Of a stretch of 64,000 nt of DNA, positions 47,907 through 59,846 are shown piece after piece. Below the pieces are notes generated by a model. It worked only from the letters and a program-made list of their open reading frames with translations. It made no database searches and was not told the origin of the DNA. This stretch comes from Diprion similis. Taxonomy: Eukaryota > Arthropoda > Insecta > Hymenoptera > Diprionidae. How positions within the stretch are numbered: position 1 is the first letter of the stretch; the number at the start of each line of letters is the position of its first letter. Made by a program: the position numbers and the translations under genes. The stretch is from the NCBI RefSeq assembly GCF_021155765.1, contig NC_060115.1:9590493-9654492 (forward strand). The letters are read 5' to 3'.

Positions 47907-50900
47907 AATAGTGCCCTACAGAAATTATTGCAGCACTTTTCAAAGTCGTCGAAATTTTCACCAAAAATGCAAAGGGGTTAGCCTTCGATTTTTTTTGGCC
48001 GAAAAATCTTTTGTCTGGGAATCGATCCGTATGACGCTTTTTAGACTAATTCGACGCCCAGGAACTCAGAAAACACATGAAAAATAGCCTAGGACCAGCA
48101 GCGGAGAAATGACGATGAAAATCTGCAGTTTTTCGGCTGTAACTTTGCAGGTGTTGCTCGCAGCGTATCGGGACTGCGATTAATCGATTCCTCTCGCAAA
48201 ATCACGTCGGAATAGTACCCCAAAGAATTAATTGCAGCACTTTTCAAAGTCGTCGAAATTTTCACCAAAAATGCAAAGGGGTTAGCCTTCGATTTTTTTT
48301 GGCCGAAAAATCTTTTGTCTGGGAATCGATTCGTATGACGTTTTCTAGACCAATTCGACGCCCAGGAACTCAGAAAACACATAAAAAATAGCGTAGGACC
48401 AGCAGCAGAGAAATGACGACAAAAATCATGAGTTTTTCGGCTGTAACTTTACAGGTGTTGCTCGCAGCGTATTGGGACTGCGTTTAATCGATTTCTCTCG
48501 CAAAATTACGTCGGAATAGTGCCCTACAGAATTAATTGCAGCACTTTTCAAAGTCGTCGAAATTTTCACCAAAAATGCAAAGGGGTTAGCCTTGGATTTT
48601 TTTTGGCCGAAAAATCTTTTGTCTGGGAATCGATTCGTATGACGTTTTCTAGACTAATTCGACGCCCAGGAACTCAGAAAACACATCAAAAATAGCGTAG
48701 GACCAGCAGCAGAGAAATGACGACGAAAATCATGAGTTTTTCGGCTGTAACTTCACAGGTGTTGCTCGCAGCGTATTGGGACTGCGTTTAATCGATTTCT
48801 CTCGCAAAATTACGTCGGAATAGTGCCCATCAGAATTAATTGCAGCACTTTTCAAAGTCGTCGAAATTTTCACCAAAAATGCAAAGGGGTTAGCCTTGGA
48901 TTTTTTTTGGCCGAAAAATCTTTTGTCTGGGAATCGATTCGTATGACGTTTTCTAGACTAATTCGACGCCCAGGAACTCAGAAAACACATCAAAAATAGC
49001 GTAGGACCAGCAGCAGAGAAATGACGACGAAAATCATGAGTTTTTCGGCTGTAACTTCACAGGTGTTGCTCGCAGCGTATTGGGACTGCGTTCAATCGAT
49101 TTCTCTCGCAAAATTACGTCGGAATAGTGCCCTACAGAATTTATTGCAGCACTTTTGAAAGTCGTCGAAATTTTCACCAAAAATGCAAAGGGGTTAGCCT
49201 TGGATTTTTTTTGGCCGAAAAATCTTTTGTCTGGGAATCGATTCGTATGACGTTTTCTAGACTAATTCGACGCCCAGGAACTCAGAAAACACATCAAAAA
49301 TAGCGTAGGACCAGCAGCAGAGAAATGACGACGAAAATCATGAGTTTTTCGGCTGTAACTTTACAGGTGTTGCTCGCAGCGTATTGGGACTGCGTTTAAT
49401 CGATTTCTCTCGCAAAATTACGTCGGAATAGTGCCCTACAGAAATATTTGCAGCACTTTTCAAAGTCGTCGAAATTTTCACCAAAAATGCAAAGGGGTTA
49501 GCCTTCGATTTTTTTTGGCCGAAAAATCTTTTGTCTGGGAATCGATTCGTATGACGTTTGCTAGACCAATTCGACGCCCAGGAACTCAGAAAACACATAA
49601 AAAATAGCGTAGGACCAGCAGCAGAGAAATGACGACGAAAATCATGAGTTTTTCGGCTGTAACTTTACAGGTGTTGCTCGCAGCGTATTGGGACTGCGTT
49701 TAATCGATTTCTCTCGCAAAATTACGTCGGAATAGTGCCCTACAGAAATTATTGCAGCACTTTTCAAAGTCGTCGAAATTTTCACCAAAAATGCAAAGGG
49801 GTTAGCCTTCGATTTTTTTTGGCCGAAAAATCTTTCGTCTGGGAATCGATTCGTATGACGTTTTCTAGACTAATTCGACGCCCAGGAACTCAGAAAACAC
49901 ATCAAAAATAGCGTAGGACCAGCAGCAGAGAAATGACGACGAAAATCATGAGTTTTTCGGCTGTAACTTCACAGGTGTTGCTCGCAGCGTATTGGGACTG
50001 CGTTTAATCGATTTCTCTCGCAAAATCACGTCGGAATAGTGCCCTACAGAAATTATTGCAGCACTTTTCAAAGTCGTCGAAATTTTCACCAAAAATGCAA
50101 AGGGGTTAGCCTTCGATTTTTTTTGGCCGAAAAATCTTTTGTCTGGGAATCGATTCGTATGACGTTTTCTAGACTAATTCGACGCCCAGGAACTCAGAAA
50201 ACACATCAAAAATAGCGTAGGACCAGCAGCAGAGAAATGACGACGAAAATCATGAGTTTTTCGGCTGTAACTTCACAGGTGTTGCTCGCAGCGTATTGGG
50301 ACTGCGTTTAATCGATTTCTCTCGCAAAATTACGTCGGAATAGTGCCCTACAGAATCAATTGCAGCACTTTTCAAAGTCGTCGAAATTTTCACCAAAAAT
50401 GCAAAGGGGTTAGCCTTGGATTTTTTTTGGCCGAAAAATCTTCTGTCTGGGAATCGATTCGTATGACGTTTTCTAGACTAATCCGACGCCCAGGAACTCA
50501 GAAAACACATCAAAAATAGCGTAGGACCAGCAGCAGAGAAATGACGACGAAAATCATGAGTTTTTCGGCTGTAACTTTACAGGTGTTGCTCGCAGCGTAT
50601 TGGGACTGCGTTTAATCGATTTCTCTCGCAAAATTACGTCGGAATAGTGCTCTACAGAATTAATTGCAGCACTTTTCAAAGTCGTCGAAATTTTCACCAA
50701 AAATGCAAAGGGGTTAGCCTTGGATTTTTTTTGGCCGAAAAATCTTTTGTCTGGGAATCGATTCGTATGACGTTTCCTAGACTAATTCGACGCCCAGGAA
50801 CTCAGAAAACACATCAAAAATAGCGTAGGACCAGCAGCAGAGAAATGACGACGAAAATCATGAGTTTTTCGGCTGTAACTTTACAGGTGTTGCTCGCAGC

Positions 50901-51933
50901 GTATTGGGACTGCGTTTAATCGATTTCTCTCGCAAAATTACGTCGGAATAGTGCCCTACAGAATTAATTGCAGCACTTTTCAAAGTCGTCGAAATTTTCA
51001 CCAAAAATGCAAAGGGGTTAGCCTTGGATTTTTTTTGGCCGAAAAATCTTTTGTCTGGGAATCGATTCGTATGACGTTTTCTAGACCAATTCGACGCCCA
51101 GGAACTCAGAAAACACATAAAAAATAGCGTAGGACCAGCAGCAGAGAAATGACGACGAAAATCATGAGTTTTTCGGCTGTAACTTTACAGGTGTTGCTCG
51201 CAGCGTATTGGGACTGCGTTTAATCGATTTCTCTCGCAAAATTACGTCGGAATAGTGCTCTACAGAATTAATTGCAGCACTTTTCAAAGTCGTCGAAATT
51301 TTCACCAAAAATGCAAAGGGGTTAGCCTTGGATTTTTTTTGGCCGAAAAATCTTTTGTCTGGGAATCGATTCGTATGACGTTTCCTAGACTAATTCGACG
51401 CCCAGGAACTCAGAAAACACATCAAAAATAGCGTAGGACCAGCAGCAGAGAAATGACGACGAAAATCATGAGTTTTTCGGCTGTAACTTTACAGGTGTTG
51501 CTCGCAGCGTATTGGGACTGCGTTTAATCGATTTCTCTCGCAAAATTACGTCGGAATAGTGCCCTACAGAATTATTTGCAGCACTTTTCAAAGTCGTCGA
51601 AATTTTCACCAAAAATGCAAAGGGGTTAGCCTTCGATTTTTTTTGGCCGAAAAATCTTTTGTCTGGGAATCGATTCGTATGACGTTTTCTAGACCAATTC
51701 GACGCCCAGGAACTCAGAAAACACATAAAAAATAGCGTAGGACCAGCAGCAGAGAAATGACGACGAAAATCATGAGTTTTTCGGCTGTAACTTTACAGGT
51801 GTTGCTCGCAGCGTATTGGGACTGCGTTTAATCGATTTCTCTCGCAAAATTACGTCGGAATAGTGCCCTACAGAATTAATTGCAGCACTTTTCAAAGTCG
51901 TCGAAATTTTCACCAAAAATGCAAAGGGGTTAG

Positions 51934-51965
<32 letters not shown>

Positions 51966-52215
51966 GATATCTTCCATTTCGGTGAACACAATACATTTTT
52001 CAAAAATACGCTACACAGTTATACTTGTAATTTTATACAATGTTTTTTTTTGTTTTTTTTTTTTTTCCACTCCTGTCTGCGTGAAAATTAACTTATAATC
52101 CACGATGTGTACCTCTATGTAGAGTGCGTCGCCCTTCCCCACATAAGTTTGGAAACTTGTGCGTAGGGTGTCAAGGGTTCGGCTTACTTATTTTCATTAT
52201 TTTGTTTGTGTTGTT
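51934..52215 (-). mobile_element. 3'-end fragment of a second non-LTR retrotransposon
   Basis: After GGGGTTAG (ends 51,933) comes a TTTAG pentamer run to about 51,962, then TTTATTGG. Read on the - strand this is an AATAAA followed by a (CTAAA)n tail, the same architecture as the element at 13,328. A T-rich run at about 52,045-52,066 lies at a similar place inside the 3' UTR. No protein is encoded; only about 280 bp are present. The satellite resumes at AAAATTACGTCGG (52,216), not at the expected next base, so the right side joins a different, diverged monomer. Confidence 0.65.
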
Positions 52216-52870
52216 AAAATTACGTCGGAATAGTGCCGCAAAGAAATAATTGCAGCACTTTACAATGTCGTCGAAATTCTCGCCAAAAATACAAAGGGGT
52301 TAGCCTTACTTTTTTTGCGATTTTTGTAGCCGAAAATTTCTGGTTTCCGAATCGATTTGTATGACCGTTCCTTGGCTAATTGGCACCCCAGGAACTCAAA
52401 AAAACACCGTAAAAAAAGCGTAGAACCAACAGCAGAGAAATTACGACGCAAAGACCACCAGCAGAAAAATTGAGAAATTACGTCCTCTGTTTTTTGTTTG
52501 TCACTTTTATCCGCTGCTTGCAGCGTATTCGGACTATGCTGAACCGATTGTTCGTGCAAAATCACCTTGGAATACAGCCTTACATTATTGATTGCCGCAC
52601 TTCTAATAATCTTCCAAATTTTCCCCCAAAAATGCAAAGGGGTTAGCCTTGGATTTATTTCGACCGCAAAATTTTTGTCTGGCAATCGATCCTTATGATG
52701 CTTTCTACACTAATCGGACGATCAGGAACTCAGAAATCACATCAAAAATAGCGTAGGAACAGCAGCAGACAAATCATGATGAAGAGACGAGCAGTAGAAA
52801 AATGAGAAAACAGAGCGTTTTCTTTTCTGGCTTGGACTTTTATTCATTGCTTGCTGCGAATTCATACCGC
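52216..52870. repeat. Right-edge diverged satellite monomers
   Basis: About two diverged units are recognisable by AAAATTACGTCGGAATAG, GCAAAGGGGTTAGCCTTGG, CAGGAACTCAGAAATCAC and ATAGCGTAGGAACAGCAGCA. The units are about 335-340 bp because they carry an extra segment after GACG (AAGACCACCAGCAGAAAAAT at about 52,450; AGACGAGCAGTAGAAAAATG at about 52,785), as on the left edge. Homology fades after about 52,870. Confidence 0.85.
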
Positions 52871-55601
52871 GCTGCATTGATTTTATCCGTAAAGGAAAGT
52901 CATTAAAGAGAATCAATGAAATAATTTCATTTGCGAATCAAGACCTGACAATATGCAACCGAAATACGGAGAAAAATCTAGTCATGCGGCTACAACGAAT
53001 CAGAACTTATCCAGAACGAATCACTTTCAGCTTTTTTGATTATTCAGCAAAGATCTTCAAAAAAAGGTCGCGGCGTGAACTTCTTAATTTTCAGTGATTC
53101 TAGGAGCTGCAAACTTTTTGTGTTGAAATTGATCGTGTGACCACGAATCCAAAATATTCCTGGAATATCGTAGGACCAATTGTCAAGGCTGCAGGCTTCT
53201 GCTCCAAAAATTCATTAAGTTCACCGTGAATTGAAAATACATTCGGAATATGGTATGATCAACTGACAAGTAAATCAAAAATTTTTCTGTTCCCCGGGAG
53301 TTCTCCTTATTTCCCCTACGACCATCTTAGGACTAAGTAAGAATCGTTTTTTCAAGGCCGTTCATGTTTCTGTAACCTGTTTAAACAAGTTCAGCTGTGT
53401 TCTTTCGTAGCGTACTTCATTCTGTGATTTCACATTCGTCAGTACTTTACTACATCAAAGGCATCACCGGACGAAAAATTCAGAACGCATGTCTGAAATA
53501 TGACATATTTCCTATCACTCGGCGTTCATTGGCGACAGCTGCAAATCCAGCTCAAGAATTTGCTATTTTGCAGTGAAATATTTTATTTTGAACTTCCATC
53601 GATGTTCCTGTATTTGCTTGCAACTTCTCGCATACCACATATCATTGCACTTCTACAGGATGCTCAATACAAATAGTCTATAAACATTTTAAACTGACAA
53701 TGCAAACAAACCGTACCAAGGAATTTTGAAGTTGAACAGCGAAAACAAGAATATCAACTCCACGACGAACTGCGTCATGATCTTATGCATAAGTTTCGGA
53801 AATGTTAGTGATGGCTGAGAACCTATCACAGGTGAATCTCAGGGAAGCAGATCAGAGGTACAGGGAAATAAATAATTTGTCGTGTCTCCCTTAGAAATCT
53901 GCTGAAAGCAAGTTCGAATAAGCACGTGGTAGTGATCGACATTTCGTCCGTTCAAGAAACACGGATACAAATTTCGCTTGGTATTTCTTGCAGGTTTCCT
54001 AAGAGAGACTCGATGAAATGACATTAAGAGGTAAGTTCTGCTATATTTGTTATAAAGGACGAACAGTTAGCGTGTAGGGTGCTTTACACAGGTTGAAATA
54101 TGACCAGTAGTAATTGGGAATTCAAATTATCTTATCTTGATCATAAGTCTGTGAATACAAATTGTGATTGTGTACCATTCGAAATAAGTATTATAAAAAA
54201 TACTCTGTGACACTTTCGGGGAGTAACATCGTGCCAATAAGCCAATTTTGCGTATCCACATGCATATATGTATAATGCACGCCAGAGCATCGAGATTCAG
54301 TCACCATCTGTATTCGCAGTAGTAATTCAGTTTCAATTTTTCCGTGACGTTCTAACACTGCGACGAATTGTTAATTCACTGCAAACGAAAGTATCACTCT
54401 TTGCGATGTAGTATCTCACTTGTTTCTTTTATTAATTCTCAATCATATTTTCTGTCAAAGAATACTTTGTTACTTTTGTACGTTGGTTGTGCTCACGTTA
54501 AAAGAGATTAAACTTGTTATAAAATTAATAGAGACTAACTTTATCTTTTCCTAAATAACGTGATTTCGTTGTATCGCAATTTAAATATAATCACTTATTG
54601 ATGTTGATGCGTACTACATATAAAGGTATATGTGTATGAATGAGCCGACATAATTTTTCAAATTTATCCATACGGTAGTTATATCCATTTTACGCGTGTC
54701 TATAGAAACAATAAAACGTCTAACGACATCAAAGACAAATTCGATTCGAGTCTATAATCTATTACGATAGATGTAATGTTGTTAGCCCCTCAATTTTACC
54801 GCGAAATGGTCAGCTTTGCTAATATATCATTTTTATGTCCAGTGTACGGTTTATCTACCATATATTGCTATTGTACCAAGTGAACATGAAATACTTGATC
54901 AATTTTAATTGTAAGAGTGTGCTTAATCAGTTTTAGGTGTTTAGCTTCATCTACAGCGAGTAATAAACTTCTAATTCCTTGGGCAATATAAAGTGTCGCA
55001 ATTCATTCTCGCACGAAATGGATATTACGCACAATGAATAACTGGCAGAAAGATACGTGGCGAGTGGATGTTGTTATTTAACTCAATTTAACCGGAAATG
55101 AAATGGTACCAGAAGTAAGTATAATCTGTATGTATGAAAATTGATTGTACAATGTCAGATTTTTGGGTTATATTGTATAAAAATGTGCTCGACCGTTTCG
55201 TTATAGAACTGTTGAGCTATGTTTGCTTCTATATTATACTATTACCTTTGCTACGTTTATGTTTAATAATACCTAATATTAATAACCTTTATTTTGTGCT
55301 ATATTTAATAAATCTTTTATAATAGTTAATCTATTGCACTTGAAGTTCGCATTGGAAATGCGGGACAGTGATGTTCGCATTTATTATTCTTGAAAATAGT
55401 GATTATTTTCATCGTGAGGGCGAGTGTCGAAAGTTACAGACAATAATTGATTACTATCTATTAATTAAAATTGTTTAATATTATGTTTGCATTGAGACAG
55501 TATTTATTTTGTTTTCATTTTCTTTTCTTTCTTTATGTGAAACATTTAGTATTTTACAAATAGGAAACGATCAGACACTGAGCTTTTATCAATTTGGAAA
55601 A
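52871..55601. other. Non-coding DNA right of the satellite
   Basis: No gene is recognised. From 52,900 to about 53,340 there are faint satellite-like words (ATCGTAGGACCA near 53,169; GGAATATGG-type repeats), possibly older decayed monomers. Beyond that the DNA is AT-rich. Open frames are at most about 62 codons and lack recognisable content. Confidence 0.5.
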
Positions 55602-55837
55602 TACAGGCTCTTCGTGAAATGCCTACTCCGTTAAAGGCGAGCCCGAGTTGACACCGCTGTATGTTAGGTTGCCTATTGATGCCTCGACTCATGTCCCACT
55701 TGTCAGATTCACCGGTGGCAAAAGTAAAGTACTCGTAGTATGAGCCACTTTTACGATAAATTTTATGGAAAATAGTTAAGAAAAAAGTGCCTTCAAAATT
55801 GTCAATCGAATTCCCAAACCTTCACAAAGAGCCTGTA
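55602..55837. mobile_element. TA-flanked MITE, about 236 bp
   Basis: TACAGGCTCTTCGTGAA at 55,602 and TTCACAAAGAGCCTGTA ending at 55,837 are inverted copies with one mismatch. Both ends are bounded by TA, the usual Tc1/mariner target duplication. The interior has no open frame of note and is less AT-rich than the flanks. Confidence 0.75.
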
Positions 55838-56040
55838 CATTTCTGAGATTATCGTATAATCACTCCAAAGATCCACTTTTGTAAAATACATCAACCATCC
55901 ATTATCCATTTCTACATAGTTTTAATTTGTTCTTTTTTCTCTTTTTTTTTTGATTTATACAATAAAATATCACAGTTCTGTTCGTACCATCGCCATGCAA
56001 TATTGTGCTTACATCGCATTGTCTATAAATAATAATCCTT

Positions 56041-56077
56041 CTCTCTGATTTTCTCTCTCTCTCTCTCTATCTCTCGC
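56041..56077. repeat. (CT)n microsatellite
   Basis: CTCTCTGATTTT followed by an almost pure CT run, ending CTATCTCTCGC. Confidence 0.85.
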
Positions 56078-57898
56078 TGACATACATGCATGCGGTCTTT
56101 TACTCACAATCAGCTAATTGTTATCGATAGTACAGTAGTATATATGTATATACATAGATAATATATATATACATATATTATTAAAATTTATTCAAACATT
56201 TAAAATGACTTTTGCAAACATCCGGTTCCTTGAAAATTTTTTTTCATACTTCCAAGCGATTAAAAACGTTAAATATCGTAGTTGGTAGAAATATTTTTTT
56301 CTAGTTCTTAGATCTAGTCCGAATAGTAGATAGATGCTCGAGTATTGCTAACATTTGTAAAATTTGTTTCCACAGAAATAAAGGGTGAAATATAACGAAA
56401 TTCAATAAAAAAAACTTTTTAACTACGAAGTTTTGTATACCAATTATACTCCCCACAATAATGCCGTATAACGCTACAATGTCATCTGTCGATAATGTCG
56501 AAAATACAAAAATGCAAATGGAAATCACATAGTTGAATTAAGTTTATGTTTGAATGTTATTTCGATTTCACATTTACACGCGAAGTTTCGCTCCTTACCG
56601 TTTCGCAAGAAAACTTTTCATTCTACTCCTCGCGGAGGCCGTTAGATGGCAACCACTACACTGTTTAGACGAGTGTAAGCTCAGTTGCAAATTGGCAGGC
56701 GCAACGAGGAGGTTTATTCGATGTTAGATTGAAAAAGAAATGATGAAAATTTTTCATTTTTCAATCCAGAGATTGCTTCAATCTTTATACAAACGGTACA
56801 GCGCTCATGGAAAGCGAGAATGAGCAAGAGAATAAAAGGAGAAAAAATTCAGATAAATGGATTAGTTAAATTTCAACGAGTTCCGGAATAATAGCCGAAA
56901 CTGTACTTCCCCATGATGAAAACCTCAATTTGTTTGGACGGCTTATGTCTGAACGTTTGGAACGTTTGGCGTTACTGTCGCTTGGAATTTATTTATTATA
57001 TATAATCTTTTTCCTTTGAGTATTGAAAAAAGTACGAACCACAGGTGGAGGGATGGTACACAGAGTAGTAGGTAGGGGTAAATGCTAAAAAAACAGTGCA
57101 AAAAACAGGAAATTGAAGAAAAATTGTAATAAATACAAGCGATGATTAAACAAATTTCAAGAGCCTAGCTAATGACGATTTAATGCCTGCATAATGCACT
57201 TCTTGTGAAAGAGTCAAGGGTTTTTTTGCGGTCAATAAATGAATGAAGGAAATAGTGACATTAAAAACGGGCCGATTCTAAATCTTTCGACTCAAGGGAG
57301 AAAAAAATGTGCAATATGAGTTGTGTAATAGATTGCAACGTGAAACCAAGTGGGTAATTGGATCTGTATGTTTTGATAAGAGTAGCGATTATGAAAAACA
57401 AAATTACAACTAGTAAAGGCAAAAAAAAATGTACGACCAGAAGAGTATCGGAAGAAAAAAAAAAGACAAAAATGAAAAAAAAAATTGCGCAACCACATAC
57501 ACACAACAATAAAACAAACTCAGGGCAAATATATAAATGAAATTTCTTTTAACGTAATAGTTTATTAAACGAAATAATAATTATCATTATAATTAATTAA
57601 ACTAAAAATAATTAGACAGAAAAAAATCACAATTAAAGCATAGGGATTGTTTCTGGTCTCTTTTACACCCCCCACCCCCCTTCTCCCTTCCCCCTGCCGC
57701 CCCTTTCTCGCTCACTTCCCTCTGTGGGAAATAAAAAAAAAAAAAAAAAAAACGTTTGGTGTTATTTCATTTGTTCTTTTTTCTGTAATTGTTCGTTTTC
57801 TTTAAATGTCCACTGCATTCCTTTTTTAATATTGGATATATTTACATATAATAAGGTATATGAAAAAAGAGGTTCTGTGGCGCGCGCTCTGGCGGCAC

Positions 57899-57971
57899 TA
57901 TATTATACATATATATAGACATATATATATAACATATAATATATTATATATATAACATATATATATATGTA
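57899..57971. repeat. (AT)n-rich low-complexity tract
   Basis: Alternating TA/AT sequence of about 70 bp with occasional AC/GA interruptions. It is nearly self-complementary, so any apparent hairpin here is trivial. Confidence 0.85.
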
Positions 57972-58817
57972 ACGATGATGCGTGCGTGTTTTTTTTATAC
58001 TTCCGAAATAATTAGGAAAAAAATAACCCAAAAAGTGATTATACATATAATATTTCGTAATAATATAGGTATAGATAATATTATACTTTCTTAATAACAA
58101 ACTAATAATAAACAACTTGAGCACAGGTGAGGCGCAACGATGGACATACAATGGAGGAAGAGGAGACTGAATTAATTTTTATAAAATATAATTCAGATTC
58201 CTCGTCGTATAATTATGTATATAACAAAACCCACCGTATTTTATATGCACCATAACAAGAAATTATCTACAGTGTTTTTTGTTTCTTTTGTCTTCTTCGC
58301 TTAAAATCTACACTTGTGTACGAGTGTCTGCATGTTCGCGTGTTGGTTTCTCTTCTTCATTTGCTTGGTTTTATCCAAGTTTTGTGTACTGTTTACCGTT
58401 TACTCATCCCTGCGGCCAACTTTGACGAGAAATTATAGGTACACACCATATACGCAGCTGTTCAAATTATTCATACCAAGGAAGAAAATAGAAGGGAATC
58501 TTAATAAACAAAACCGAGTTTGATAAATACAGATACGAAATAAAGGAAACTAGAACCGTTGAGTCAATAACAATAATCATTGAATTGATCAAACAATTGA
58601 TTAGGTAACGATATACCTAGAGTTTGAAAAATAAAAAATGAAACATTCAATCGCCAATTGTTGACTGCCGGATTTTTCAACGTCGCAATGTATTCATCCG
58701 ATTCATCTTAAGTCTTTCGGAATTCGTAATAATGGACACGGTTTCTTATTCTTTCCCTTTAATGGTAGGTACTTATAATTGTATTATACGTCTATATTAT
58801 ATACCTTACACACCTAT

Positions 58818-58892
58818 TAATATAATAATTAATTAATTAATAATAATAATAATAATAATATATAATATTTATTTATATATTTATATAATAGC
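58818..58892. repeat. (TAA)n / (TTAA)n low-complexity tract
   Basis: A TTAA run passes into (TAA)n and then TTTATTTATATATTTATATA. On the - strand it provides AATAAA-like signals that might serve the zinc-finger transcript. Confidence 0.8.
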
Positions 58893-59846
58893 TATTTACA
58901 AGAGGTTTCGCGTACCACTTTGTGTTCGACACCTTAGTTTTTCTCCCTCCCTTTCTTCTATTCTTCTCCAAATTATTTTACTTCCTTCCTGCATGCAGTC
59001 AAACCCTATGCTATGCTATACATACGTCTTCTTCATCCTTCTCTTTACAGATGTTCAAACGCACTTTCGCTTGCTCATGAATTGAATTTATTGTGCCCCC
59101 TTCAGATATTAGTTTTTTTCCAACGTGTATACCAAAAATCAAAATTGGTAAAGCAGTTTCAGTATAATTCGGCTGACTTAGAGCTAGGTAGAACCGAACC
59201 AACCTGATAGGACACTTATTTTCGTGATTTCAAGAAATTCTCTCCCTCCCCCTGGCCCTTCTTCGCAACACAATGAATTTCACTCTCATTACTCATGTCC
59301 CTCGCTTTCAACTATCTATAGTATTTAGGTACCTATTTATACTTCTTCCATTATCAACACCGGAAGATACCTGCCCTCCTTATATATATACTTTCTTGGT
59401 ATGGTAGTAAGTACTGTTGCTCGTCCTTGTTTTCATAATTCTACGGAGATCTCTAAATTATGTATACGCGTGAGAATGAAACGAAGTAGATTTATCGAAG
59501 GTTGAAGAAAAAAAAAATAACAAAGTTTACGAAAATTGAATGAAAAAAAAAAATTCAAAAAATAAACGCTGTTGCATTATTCTTGCTAAATCGGTATAGT
59601 GTATTAGTGTGAATGAATGATCGTGGGTTCGATAAAAAAGGGTGGTGTAAAAACAAAAAAAAAAACACAAATTAAAAATATCCACCACGATCGTTCTGGA
59701 ATGTCCAAGACGTATTACGGCTCACACATCTACTCTTCACCCTCGACGAGGGGGATGAAAAATAAATGAAAATCATAGTTACGTCCTGCACGTTATTATA
59801 TTATAAGACGGTTTCCCCGTCGTTTGAGCTACGTCGAATCTGTGAG

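Larger units (their letters stand above)
15156..51933. repeat. 304-bp satellite array, main block (about 121 monomers, types A and B and hybrids)
   Basis: T-run starts at 15,303 and 51,777 are 36,474 bp apart: 120 x 304 minus 6. The 6 bp are two copies of the same 3-bp deletion (at about 29,645 and 43,930). The block opens with type A units to about 16,250. It continues with type B to about 26,850 (CTGCAG before the T-run, GTATCGGGACTGCGATTAAT, GTACCCCAAAG, TTTTCGCC, GATCCGTATGACGCTTTT, ACATGAAAAATAGCCTAGG). A mixed zone of A, B and hybrid units runs to about 48,300, and type A returns to the end. The monomer is not coding: 304 is not a multiple of three, so every frame rotates between units, and the 60-97-codon frames seen throughout are by-products. 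Each unit contains a GATTTTT ... AAAAATC inverted repeat around GGCC. Confidence 0.98.
55838..59846. other. AT-rich non-coding DNA, probably including the 3' UTR of the zinc-finger gene
   Basis: No coding exon is seen. The part nearest 59,847 should be 3' UTR of the - strand zinc-finger gene; plausible - strand AATAAA signals occur near 58,868 and 57,000, so a UTR of roughly 1-3 kb is possible. The region has a C-rich pyrimidine stretch at about 57,665-57,720 and A-runs at 57,730-57,751 and 59,507-59,665. Microsatellites are listed separately. Confidence 0.45.

Noticed and set aside
15904..51726. Many - strand frames of 75-97 codons beginning MCFLSSWASN or MAKISTTLKS, and + frames beginning MAEKSFVWES
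   Set aside because: They are translations of the 304-bp satellite. The period is not a multiple of three, frames close within each unit, and different frames are open in different units.
15156..51933. CENP-B box in the monomer
   Set aside because: TTCG-containing words (for example TTCGCCAAAAATGC) lack the CGGG half of the motif on either strand.
15156..51933. Hammerhead ribozyme or CRISPR-like array in the satellite
   Set aside because: No CTGATGA ... GAAA core was seen on either strand, and units are contiguous with no repeat-spacer structure.
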